This document shows, in pieces, positions 36,101 to 44,207 of a stretch of DNA of 64,000 nt. This stretch comes from Candidatus Methylomicrobium oryzae (lineage in GTDB: Bacteria > Pseudomonadota > Gammaproteobacteria > Methylococcales > Methylomonadaceae): the NCBI RefSeq assembly GCF_016745425.1, contig NZ_JAERVK010000009.1, forward strand, positions 1 to 64,000, written 5' to 3'. A program made the position numbers and the translations under genes. The notes under the pieces are model-generated. The model did no database searches and was not told the origin of the DNA. It worked only from the letters and a program-made list of their open reading frames with translations. Numbering within the stretch: position 1 is the stretch's first letter; every line of letters starts with the position of its first letter.

Positions 36101-36260
36101 TCGGAATTGCCGGCCGGTCCCGGCAAGGTTATCAGGGAGGAAAGCCGGAAACACGAAGTGTCGGTTCAATCTTACATGTTCGCTATGGACATGGGCTAAT
36201 AAAGTCGGCGACAGCTTTAGACGGCCGGCTCTCTTTCAACTCTTAGAAATTATCGATTCA

Positions 36261-37253
36261 GTGAATTTGTCTTTCAGTTTTCCTCCGAACGGCGAAAGGG
36301 CGCGGTATCTCGACAGCCGCATGCGTTCGGAACTGGCCAATAGCATTGATTATCTCGGCCAGGCTTTGGACGATCAACTCGGCGAAAAGCCTCCCGGCCT
36401 GGCGGAACTGGGCGAACGTTTGAAGCGCGGTGATTTATACCCGCCCTCGACATTCGGTCTGTATTACGAGATTAGCTCCGCCTTGATGTACGGCGACCAT
36501 GCGTCGGCTGCCGACTTATTCCGCGAGTTGAGCCTGGAACGGCCCATCACGCCCGAACTTAAAATAGTCACGCTGGATCAGATCGTGCCGCCGTCGAAAC
36601 TGGCGCGTTACCAGCGGCTGATGGATACGGATTCGGAGACGCCTTTTCATATCATGCCGCCTCAGCCGGATGAGGCCGGGAAACCGGTAGAACGGTTCCG
36701 CGCCGCTTTTGAACGGCTGCAAAAGGCCGTTCCGGCGCTGGCCGAAGAGTTCGAGGCGATCATTCGCGAAGTCATTCTGGTCGTCGGGGACAAAAGTAAC
36801 GGTTACGATTTTGCCGGCGGCTCCTGCTACCTGCTTTGGGGGGCCTTATTCATCAATGCCGAGCAGCATGCCACCGATGTTGCTATGATCGAGGCGATGG
36901 CGCATGAAAGTGCCCACAGCCTGCTTTTCGGCTTCACGATCGAGGAGCCGCTGGTCGAGAATCAGGGCGACGAACGGTATACTTCTCCTTTGCGGGACGA
37001 TCCGAGGCCCATGGACGGGATCTACCACGCGACATTCGTATCGGCCCGTATGCATTGGGCGATGTCCAGGCTTCTCGAGTCGAACCGATTGAGTTCCGAG
37101 GAAATCTCATTGGTCGTCGCCTCGCGCGAGGCCGACCGCCGGAGTTTTTGGAACGGATTCGAAACCGTCCGGCAATATGGGAAGCTATCCGAAACCGGCA
37201 ATAAATTAATGGCAAGCGCTTATGACTATATGAGCCCTTTTCAACGCGCTTGA
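36261..37253 (+). CDS. HExxH-motif peptide-modifying enzyme (2-oxoglutarate-type family)
   Basis: This is a 330-residue soluble protein from a GTG start. The motif HESAH occupies residues 215-219, and a second conserved block follows (YTSPLRDDPRPMDGIYHATFV) with a further histidine and two arginines. This two-block pattern is that of the HEXXH domain family often found in RiPP clusters (TIGR04267). From memory, some of its members act as iron and 2-oxoglutarate-dependent beta-hydroxylases and not as proteases. If so, the two histidines and a downstream acidic or histidine residue would bind iron and an arginine would bind the co-substrate. It follows the repeat peptide on the same strand. No better start than the GTG is visible; its ribosome site is weak. 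Confidence 0.8.
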   Translation: MNLSFSFPPNGERARYLDSRMRSELANSIDYLGQALDDQLGEKPPGLAELGERLKRGDLYPPSTFGLYYEISSALMYGDHASAADLFRELSLERPITPELKIVTLDQIVPPSKLARYQRLMDTDSETPFHIMPPQPDEAGKPVERFRAAFERLQKAVPALAEEFEAIIREVILVVGDKSNGYDFAGGSCYLLWGALFINAEQHATDVAMIEAMAHESAHSLLFGFTIEEPLVENQGDERYTSPLRDDPRPMDGIYHATFVSARMHWAMSRLLESNRLSSEEISLVVASREADRRSFWNGFETVRQYGKLSETGNKLMASAYDYMSPFQRA

Positions 37254-37371
37254 TTTGCCGTTGAACCGGCGATCGAAGGGTTTAGCTTCTGCCCGTGCCG
37301 AAAAACGGCGGCCGGGAGCATTGCCTATCCGAACGATCGCCGACTTGACAGAGGCGGCTCCTACCTTAGCG

Positions 37372-39159
37372 TTATAACCACCGCAGGAAATGCCGCCATC
37401 GTTCCAGGGGGCTCAGGTCGAGGTTATCGACTCTTCCCCGCCACAGGTACAGCGGATTGATCAGCCTGAGGTAAATCCAAATGACCGGCATCAGGAGCAG
37501 CGCCGGGACCACATTCAAGACGATGCGTTTGACCGCATCGATGGACAGCCGCAAGGGCTTCACGAAGGCGAACATCCGCTCCCATTTCATTAAGTGCTGG
37601 TACGCCACCACGATCGCCACCAGCACCGCGATCACGCTGAGCGGAATCCTGATTTCGAGTAGAAGCTTCAGGTAAGGCCAGAGCAATACCAGCAGAAGCA
37701 ACATCAGCGCCGTGATCAGGGCCGAGAGCGCCGGAATCAGCATCATCGCTTTCCCGAAGCGCAGCCCGGATACTTTCAACTGTTTGAGGAGGTCGGGGCT
37801 CGGGCTCGGCGCATCGATCTTCGGCGCGATGGCCAGAAAGCTCCATAAGGCAGCCGGTTGGGTTGGTGCCGTCCCGAACCCGTTATTGTCCCTGAAGGTA
37901 TCGAGTTCCGGGGCGCTCATCCGGTAGCCGTCCAGCATTAAGGAATAGGCTTCGACTTCGCTGAACGCATCCAGGTCGGTACGTACGTTAGCCAGGAGCT
38001 CCTGTATTTCGGGAGCGACGTCGAATCTTCCGGTTTCAGGCGGAAGGGAGGGAGCGCCGCTTTCGGCGGGTTTGCCGTCCTGGCCGATCCAGGGAATCTT
38101 GCGAATCCCCAGGTCTTTGCGCAAATGCATGAAAGCGGTTTTTTCGCGTCCGAAAGTGTCGAACAGGTTATCGAGGGTTTCGCTCCGGAGCCGGTCGGGC
38201 GTCACGCAGTTCGCGGCGCGCAGCAGTACCGGAAGGGTATCCGTGTCCGGTTCGTCTTCGACGGCCAATTGCAAAGAGGCGTCGCTGACGATGAAATGGG
38301 TGCATTCGGCCCACAGCAACGCTTCGATGCCCTGGTTATCGTAGACTCCGCCGTCGACCAGCTGGATACGGATATCATCGTCTTCGTCCCGGTAAAGCCC
38401 GCTGACCGCGAGCGGCGGAAACAGTCCCGGAACGCAGGCGGAAGCCCCTACGGCATGGCCGAGTTCGAAATTCTGCTGATGGGGCGCGAGGTCCGCGTAA
38501 GACGGCGCTCTGCGGTAGATGTCGGCGGGAGTAACCGTTTCCGGCACTTTAGCGTTTATATCTCCCAGCGGTTCGCCCATGGTTTGGGCGGTGAACTGCC
38601 AATCCTGGCCGTTGTTCAGCGCCGTTGCGTTGAGGTTCAGGATCGGTACTTTGGCTTTTCGGCGGGCATTTCCGGTTCTGGGATGAAAATCATCCGGTTC
38701 GCCCGGAGGATGAATCTTCAGTTCCCGCATCTGCACCGGGTCGGAAACGTCGTTCAGCACGTCCCGGTAGAGGTATGTGTTATAGAGTTCGGAGATGCGG
38801 TCGCTGCGGGAATAATTGGCCGCGGCCATCTTGAGGTTGGAGCGGAAATCGGCGAAGGTGCGCAAGCGAATGTTTTGGTCCGTTGCCTTTTTGAAGTCGG
38901 TTTCAATCCGTTTGACGAGGTCGACATAGTCCTGGTCCTTCACTTCGCCGTCCGGTTTGGACTCCAGCAGTTTTTTGACATGGAGGTAGTACAGCGCGGC
39001 AATGATCGACCCGCCGGAAACGGCGGAGATCACTTCCACATCGCGCAGCAGGCCCTGTTCGGCCATTTGCGCCAGTACGCCGATGTGGAAGTATGAAGCC
39101 CGAAAACCGCCGCCGGAAAGGGCCAACCCGAGTTTTTGTTGTAGTTTGTTTGTTGCCAT
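37372..39159 (-). CDS. Patatin-like phospholipase with C-terminal membrane domain
   Basis: This is a predicted lipid acyl hydrolase of 595 residues. The oxyanion-hole block GLALSGGGFRASYFHIGVL lies at the N-terminus. The nucleophile serine is in VISAVSGGSII near residue 49, where the usual leading glycine of GxSxG is alanine. The catalytic aspartate is in QLVDGGVYDNQGIEA near 270. Two to three hydrophobic segments (about 465-560) anchor it to the membrane. It is divergent from the pyruvate-kinase-like gene and convergent to the HExxH gene. Its 3' end is duplicated at 33456-33690. Whether it acts with the peptide pathway (for example as export or immunity partner) cannot be told. Confidence 0.85.
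   Translation of the reverse strand: MATNKLQQKLGLALSGGGFRASYFHIGVLAQMAEQGLLRDVEVISAVSGGSIIAALYYLHVKKLLESKPDGEVKDQDYVDLVKRIETDFKKATDQNIRLRTFADFRSNLKMAAANYSRSDRISELYNTYLYRDVLNDVSDPVQMRELKIHPPGEPDDFHPRTGNARRKAKVPILNLNATALNNGQDWQFTAQTMGEPLGDINAKVPETVTPADIYRRAPSYADLAPHQQNFELGHAVGASACVPGLFPPLAVSGLYRDEDDDIRIQLVDGGVYDNQGIEALLWAECTHFIVSDASLQLAVEDEPDTDTLPVLLRAANCVTPDRLRSETLDNLFDTFGREKTAFMHLRKDLGIRKIPWIGQDGKPAESGAPSLPPETGRFDVAPEIQELLANVRTDLDAFSEVEAYSLMLDGYRMSAPELDTFRDNNGFGTAPTQPAALWSFLAIAPKIDAPSPSPDLLKQLKVSGLRFGKAMMLIPALSALITALMLLLLVLLWPYLKLLLEIRIPLSVIAVLVAIVVAYQHLMKWERMFAFVKPLRLSIDAVKRIVLNVVPALLLMPVIWIYLRLINPLYLWRGRVDNLDLSPLERWRHFLRWL
37412..37534. repeat. Direct repeat, right copy (within the patatin gene)
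   Basis: This is the 3' end of the patatin-like gene and the source copy of the fragment at 33511-33633. Same-strand repeats of this length 3.9 kb apart could allow loss or amplification of the intervening genes by recombination. Confidence 0.85.
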
Positions 39160-39322
39160 GAGATTCCGCCACTGTCGATTGAAGAAGTTGGCTAGCGCCG
39201 ATTGTTATTCTCTTTCTTTTTGGCTTTCGGATCAATCCATTTAATGGAGCGCGCTGCAATGATATTGTCATCTGTCCGTGCTACTTTGGCGGATTGTAAC
39301 GAAACGATGACGGAGAGCGATT

Positions 39323-41188
39323 TTGAAAGCACTGCTGGAAGATTTGTTGGCGCTGCGCCTTGAGGTGATGCGGGAGGCGGAAAACATGCTGTTCCGTTAC
39401 GGTGACTGCTTTTCGGGCGGCCGGCCGAGCTATAGCGCGGTCAACCTGGCCCATTATGTGGCGCTGCGCCGGCGCGATCTGTGCGTCCTGCAAAAGCGTC
39501 TGGCCGAAGCGGGGCTGTCTTCGCTGGGACGAAGCGAGTCGCATGTATTGGCAAATCTGGATGTGGTGATCCGCCTGTTGGCGCGCGTTGTCGGCGAGAA
39601 TGTGGATGCGCTGATCGCCGACGAAGGTGGGGGGAGTTTTGCGAAAGGCCGCGACTTGCTCGCGCATAATACGGCGGCCTTATTCGGCCCCCCGCCGGAC
39701 GACCGCAGCGTCAGGATCATGGTCACGCTGCCGACCGAAGCGGCATTCGATTTCCAGCTGGTCAAGGGGCTGCTGCTCAGGGGCATGAATTGCGCCCGGA
39801 TCAACTGTGCGCACGACGATGAAACGATTTGGGCGAAACTGCTCGAAAATGTCCGGCGCGCCGAACGCGAGACCGGTCTGCCGTGCAAAATTCTGATGGA
39901 TCTGGCCGGGCATAAGATCCGCACCGGCCCGATCCAGCCCGCGCCGCCGGTGATTCATTTGAAAGTCAAACGGGACCTTTACGGGCAGTTGGTCGCGCCG
40001 TTCCATGTCCTGCTCGGCAAGCTCGGCCCGGGCAATGCCGGTAAACCGTCTTATGGCGGCGACATACAGCGGTCCGACTACCGGATCCTCCATATCCCCG
40101 ACGATTTTCATGAACAGTTGACCCTGGGCGATCGGATGTATTTCGGCGACTGCCGGCACAAGACGCGTTTTTTCGAGGTGGTCGAAAAAGCCACGCCGGA
40201 CTACTGGCTTTGCCATGGGTTCAGCTCGACTTACCTGCACGCCGAGACCCAGTTCAGCTGGCGGCGCGCGAATGCGGCCGGCAAATTCGACGTGTTGGGC
40301 GAATTTCCGCTGGCGCCGTTTTCCGGCAAGTTTTCGAGTATTCATGTCGAAAACGGCGACCATTTACTGTTGAGCCGCGGCGACGAATTGGGCTGTCCGG
40401 CCGTGTATGGGGTGAACGGCCAGATCCTGACGCCTGCCAGCATCGGATGCAGCTGCGAGGCGGTATTTGCGGCACTGCGTCCGGGCCAGCCGGTCTGGAT
40501 CGACGACGGCAGGCTCGGCGCGGTCGTCGAGTCGGTCACGGACGACGGCGCCATGCTGAAAGTGATCGAAGCCGGGCAGGGCGGCGTGGTGATCCGCAGC
40601 GACAAGGGCCTGAATTTTCCCGAAACCGATATCGACCTGCCGGCGCTGAGCGACAAGGATTTAGCGGATCTGGATTTCGTTTGCCGCCATGCCGACCTGA
40701 TCGGTTTTTCCTTCGTGCGTTCGCCGGGCGACATGGCGATTTTGATCGACGAACTCAAGCGGCGCGGCCGTTACGATTTGCCGATCATCGCCAAAATCGA
40801 AACCAAGGCGGCGGTCGAGAATCTGCCGTGGATCATTTTGTCCGCGATGGAGCGCCATCCACTCGGCATCATGATCGCGCGCGGCGATCTGGCGGTCGAA
40901 CTCGGCAGCGTCAAAATGTCCGAAATTCAGGAGGAAATTCTGTGGCTGTGCGAATCTTCGCACGTGCCGGTCGTCTGGGCGACCCAGGTGCTGGAAACCC
41001 TGGCCAAGAAAGGCCGCACCTCGCGTCCCGAAATCACCGACGCCGCGATGAGCGTGCGCGCCGAATGCGTGATGCTGAACAAAGGCCCTTACATCCTCGA
41101 TGCGATCCGGGTACTGGGCGACATTCTGCAGCGGATGGACGCGCACCAGTATAAAAAAACGCCGCAGCTGCGGGCATTGGAATGGTAA
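39323..41188 (+). CDS. Pyruvate-kinase-like protein with N-terminal extension
   Basis: This 621-residue protein carries much of the pyruvate kinase barrel. Landmarks are MDLAGHKIRTGP (near 193), FPETDIDLPALSDKDLADLDF, the catalytic lysine and metal acid in IIAKIETKAAVEN, ARGDLAVELG, and VVWATQVLETLAKKGRTSRPEITDAAMS. Differences from the standard enzyme are a helical N-terminal extension of about 125 residues, an enlarged and altered B-domain (about 205-430) and no C-terminal regulatory domain. The catalytic residues look intact, so phosphotransfer between phosphoenolpyruvate and ADP is possible, though not certain. The start is a TTG with GGAG upstream. Confidence 0.82.
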   Translation: MKALLEDLLALRLEVMREAENMLFRYGDCFSGGRPSYSAVNLAHYVALRRRDLCVLQKRLAEAGLSSLGRSESHVLANLDVVIRLLARVVGENVDALIADEGGGSFAKGRDLLAHNTAALFGPPPDDRSVRIMVTLPTEAAFDFQLVKGLLLRGMNCARINCAHDDETIWAKLLENVRRAERETGLPCKILMDLAGHKIRTGPIQPAPPVIHLKVKRDLYGQLVAPFHVLLGKLGPGNAGKPSYGGDIQRSDYRILHIPDDFHEQLTLGDRMYFGDCRHKTRFFEVVEKATPDYWLCHGFSSTYLHAETQFSWRRANAAGKFDVLGEFPLAPFSGKFSSIHVENGDHLLLSRGDELGCPAVYGVNGQILTPASIGCSCEAVFAALRPGQPVWIDDGRLGAVVESVTDDGAMLKVIEAGQGGVVIRSDKGLNFPETDIDLPALSDKDLADLDFVCRHADLIGFSFVRSPGDMAILIDELKRRGRYDLPIIAKIETKAAVENLPWIILSAMERHPLGIMIARGDLAVELGSVKMSEIQEEILWLCESSHVPVVWATQVLETLAKKGRTSRPEITDAAMSVRAECVMLNKGPYILDAIRVLGDILQRMDAHQYKKTPQLRALEW

Positions 41189-41266
41189 ACTCGATGTCCA
41201 ACCTGGGCGAAATCCGTTCTGGCGCGCGCCAGGACAATAGCACGGCGGTTCCCGTAAGTCCTTTAG

Positions 41267-41566
41267 GATCTGGTAGGAGGTAACTTCCCGAATGTTGATG
41301 GATTTGAAAAGCAGAGGCTTCGCTCCCCTCTTTGAAAAAGACGACTGCAGGGATGCAGGAGGTACAACCCCAAGGATGGGGGAGGTAGATCGCGTCGGGA
41401 ACATGCGATCGAGGGCAATGCAGGAGCAATTGCCGACGACTGCAGGGAGGCAGGAGGTAGGCAATGCAGGAGCTATAGTGCCGAGGGGGCGGGGGAGATT
41501 GATCAAATAAATCCCCCTCGATCCCCCTTTTTCAAAGGGGGAGGTATGTTTGGCGAAATCCTTAAA
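41267..41566 (+). repeat. ~300-bp dispersed repeat, copy 1
   Basis: This copy starts near CTGGTAGGAGGTAACTTCCC and ends in AAAGGGGGAGG followed by GGCGAAATCCTTA. It is closely matched, in inverted orientation, by 51871-52254. Short motifs such as GACTGCAGGGA and GCAGGAGGTA recur inside. It encodes only spurious frames and shares its CCCCCTTTTTCAAAGGGGG end with the element at 10311-10520. Confidence 0.75.
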
Positions 41567-41589
41567 CACCGGCTGAGGCCCTATCCGCA

Positions 41590-41835
41590 ATGGACAACGA
41601 CCAACTGATCGATCAGGCCCGGCGCCTGTATGCCTTGCTGCACGTCGAGCAATATGTGCGATCCTTTAAAAACAAGGTCCGCTTCGAACGCCTCGACCGT
41701 CTGGTGAAAATCGCTTATCGCCGCTACCGGCGCCGCCTGAACCGCTGCATTCTGTGTTACCGTTACCGATTGACCGATTGCGACCGGGAGCGGTTTAAGC
41801 ACTGCAGCCGGGAACTCTGGAAGAAATTACGCTGA
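41590..41835 (+). CDS. Small basic, cysteine-containing protein
   Basis: This is an 81-residue, very basic protein (RRYRRRLNRC, then CYRYRLTDCDRERFKHC) with four cysteines in its second half that could bind zinc or RNA. No family is recognised. It directly precedes a strong hairpin shared with the convergent lplT gene, which supports a real transcript end. A clear ribosome site is lacking, so confidence is moderate. Confidence 0.5.
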   Translation: MDNDQLIDQARRLYALLHVEQYVRSFKNKVRFERLDRLVKIAYRRYRRRLNRCILCYRYRLTDCDRERFKHCSRELWKKLR

Positions 41836-41836
41836 G

Positions 41837-41869
41837 CGCAGGCTTTCGCCGCCGCGGCGAAAGCCTGCG
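41837..41869. terminator. Bidirectional terminator hairpin
   Basis: CGCAGGCTTTCGCC (41837-41850) and GGCGAAAGCCTGCG (41856-41869) form a perfect 14-bp stem with a 5-base loop. It fills the gap between the convergent small basic gene and lplT. Confidence 0.75.
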
Positions 41870-41875
41870 GAAATG

Positions 41876-43186
41876 TTACGGATTCGAATCCTGATCGTGG
41901 CCGTGGAGGCGATGGATCGCGCCCATGCTGAGCGCAATAAACAAACCGAAGGCGATTACAACGGCCTGGATCGAAAAGCCGGCCCTGATCATCAGGGAAT
42001 AGGCGCCGAGCATCAGCAGGATGCTCAGGTTCTCGTTGAAGTTCTGCACCGCGATCGAATGGCCCGACCCCATCAGCAAATGCCCGCGGTGCTGGAGCAG
42101 GGCGTTCATCGGAATCAGGAAACTGCCGGCCAGGATGCCGATCGCAAGCAGCAGCAGCGTGGCCAGGCGCCAGTCGCTCACCCACACCATCGCCAGCACG
42201 ACCAGCCCCATTGCGATGCCGAGCGGCAGGACCTTGACCGCATGCATCACCGGCACCGATTTGGCGGCGATCACCGACCCGGCCGCCAGGCCGAGCGCGA
42301 CGACCGCGGTCAACTGCGTCGCCTGTTCCCGGTCGAAATTCAAGGCGGCGGCCGACCAGGCCAGAATAATGAAACGCAGGCTGGTGCCGGCGCCCCAGAA
42401 CAGCGAGGTGACCGCCAGCGAAACCTGGCCCAGCGGATCTTTCCAGAGCATCAGGAAACTCTGCCGGAACTCCCGGACCAGCGAGACCGGATCGCGATGC
42501 GTCAACGCGTGTTCGATCGCCAGTTTCGGGATGAAGCAATTCAGTGCGGCCGCGATCAGGTAAATGCCCAGGACCGCCAGAATCGCGAATTCGGGCGCGG
42601 TATCGATGCCGCCGTTGAAAGCCAGCCCGTTCAGCTGTTGCACGATCTCGGCCCCGGCGCGCGGCCCGATCAGCAAACCGCCGAAAATGGCGCCCAGAAT
42701 GATCGCCGCGACGGTCAGCCCTTCCATCCAGCCGTTCGCCCAGACCAGCCTTTCGGCCGGCAAATATTCGGTCAGAATCCCGTATTTCGCCGGCGAATAC
42801 AGCGCCGCGCCGAGGCCGACAAAGCCGTAGGCGATCAAAGGATGCAGCCCGAACAGCATGGCCAGGCAGCCGGCCGTCTTGATGCTGTTGCTGATGAACA
42901 TCACCTGGCCTTTCGGCAGCGCATCCGCGTAGGCGCCCACAAACGGGGCCAGCAGAATGAACGCGAACACGAAGAACTGCTGCAGCACCGGGATCTGCCA
43001 AGCGGGCGCCTGCATCGATTCGAGCAGCGCAATCGCCGCGAACAGCAGGGCGTTATCGCCGAGGGAGGAAAAGAACTGCGCGGCCAGGATCGTGTAGAAA
43101 CCGCGAGCTACCGAAGGCGCGGCGCGCCGGAGCGCATCGGCGGGAACCGGATCGGCGGCGGCAAAAGGCTTCGAGGATTTATGCAT
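41876..43186 (-). CDS. lplT: LplT-like lysophospholipid transporter (MFS)
   Basis: LplT flips lysophospholipids into the cytoplasm for re-acylation. The protein has 436 residues from the ATG at 43186 (AAGGA upstream) and about twelve membrane segments. Family stretches include ILAAQFFSSLGDNALLFAAI and GAALYSPAKYGILTEYLPAE. A TTG six codons earlier would overlap the previous stop. No fused acyltransferase follows. It is cotranscribed behind the LpxH-like gene, pairing two envelope-lipid functions. Confidence 0.88.
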   Translation of the reverse strand: MHKSSKPFAAADPVPADALRRAAPSVARGFYTILAAQFFSSLGDNALLFAAIALLESMQAPAWQIPVLQQFFVFAFILLAPFVGAYADALPKGQVMFISNSIKTAGCLAMLFGLHPLIAYGFVGLGAALYSPAKYGILTEYLPAERLVWANGWMEGLTVAAIILGAIFGGLLIGPRAGAEIVQQLNGLAFNGGIDTAPEFAILAVLGIYLIAAALNCFIPKLAIEHALTHRDPVSLVREFRQSFLMLWKDPLGQVSLAVTSLFWGAGTSLRFIILAWSAAALNFDREQATQLTAVVALGLAAGSVIAAKSVPVMHAVKVLPLGIAMGLVVLAMVWVSDWRLATLLLLAIGILAGSFLIPMNALLQHRGHLLMGSGHSIAVQNFNENLSILLMLGAYSLMIRAGFSIQAVVIAFGLFIALSMGAIHRLHGHDQDSNP

Positions 43187-43200
43187 CGCGTTGATCCTTT

Positions 43201-43995
43201 TCAATCATGGACATGGGCTTCGAGAGACATTTGCGCCGAAAGCGCCGGCTCATCCTGTTTGATCCAATGCATCAGTTCCAGGCTGCCGTCGAAATGCTCG
43301 ACGATCGCGGTGCAGCTTTCGACGAAATCCCCGGTATTCACGTACAGGAAACCTTCCATTTCCTTGATTTCGGCATGGTGGATATGGCCGCAGATTACGC
43401 CGTCCAGCCCTTTGTCGCGCAACGTGCTGACGATGCTTTTTTCATAATCGGAAATGAACTGCACGATGTTTTTGACTTTGAACTTCACGTAGGCGGCCAG
43501 CGAGAAATGCGACTGGATGCCGAGCCAGCGCCTGACCGGACGCAAGATGCGGTTGATCCATAACAGAAAGTCGTAGCCGGCGCTGCCGAGTTTGGCGATC
43601 CACTGGTGATATTGGGCGATCGTGTCGTATTCGTCGCCGTGCACCACCAGAAGCTGTTTGCCCAGGGCGGTGGTATGCACGTCGGTGTTTTTGACCACGA
43701 TATCCCCGAACACGTAATTGTGGTAGTCCCGCACATTTTCGTCGTGGTTGCCGGGCACGTAAATAATCTGGGTGCCGTGGCGGGCCTTGCGGAGCAGTTT
43801 CTGTATCACCGTATTGTGCTCGCATGGCCAGTACATTTTTTTCGACAGCGACCAGAAATCGATGATGTCGCCGACCAGGTAAAGTTTTTCGCTCTCGGTA
43901 TGTTTCAAAAAATCGAGCAGTACGTCCGCCTGGCATTGCGCGGAACCGAGGTGAAGGTCTGAAATCCAGATGGTGCGGTAGGTAGTGTTGTCCAT
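43201..43995 (-). CDS. UDP-2,3-diacylglucosamine diphosphatase-like metallophosphoesterase
   Basis: This is a calcineurin-like phosphoesterase of 264 residues. Metal-binding motifs in order are SDLHLGS, VGDIIDFWSL, PGNHDENVRD, VHGDEYDT and GHIHHAE. These fit the LpxH-like branch that acts on lipid A precursors, though related enzymes of this group act on other envelope lipids. The 264-residue length is slightly above LpxH (about 240). It precedes lplT in the same transcription unit. Confidence 0.82.
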   Translation of the reverse strand: MDNTTYRTIWISDLHLGSAQCQADVLLDFLKHTESEKLYLVGDIIDFWSLSKKMYWPCEHNTVIQKLLRKARHGTQIIYVPGNHDENVRDYHNYVFGDIVVKNTDVHTTALGKQLLVVHGDEYDTIAQYHQWIAKLGSAGYDFLLWINRILRPVRRWLGIQSHFSLAAYVKFKVKNIVQFISDYEKSIVSTLRDKGLDGVICGHIHHAEIKEMEGFLYVNTGDFVESCTAIVEHFDGSLELMHWIKQDEPALSAQMSLEAHVHD

Positions 43996-44207
43996 AATCT
44001 CACCGGAGGTTATTACAAGTCAGTGGGACGCTGCTGAAAACGCCGGAGGCCGGCAGCCCTGTGTGCCGCAAGCAGTGCGCCGCTCGCGGAGCAAAGCGCA
44101 GCAGCGATGCTAACAGCGGCGCATGAAAATTGCGTGACATTGGCGTCCGCCGTTCGCGTTCGGCTTGAATGCCGAGAGGGATGCCGGCGCGCGAGGGGAT
44201 TTGCATG

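Noticed and set aside
36261-37253. HExxH protein as a zinc protease
   Set aside because: The second block (PLRDDPRPM...H) fits the RiPP-associated HEXXH family better than known protease families, though a protease is not formally excluded.
41292-41510. 72-codon frame, with a similar frame on the minus strand at 51871-52230
   Set aside because: Both frames lie wholly inside the dispersed repeat, and the similarity is explained by DNA repeat identity, not protein conservation.
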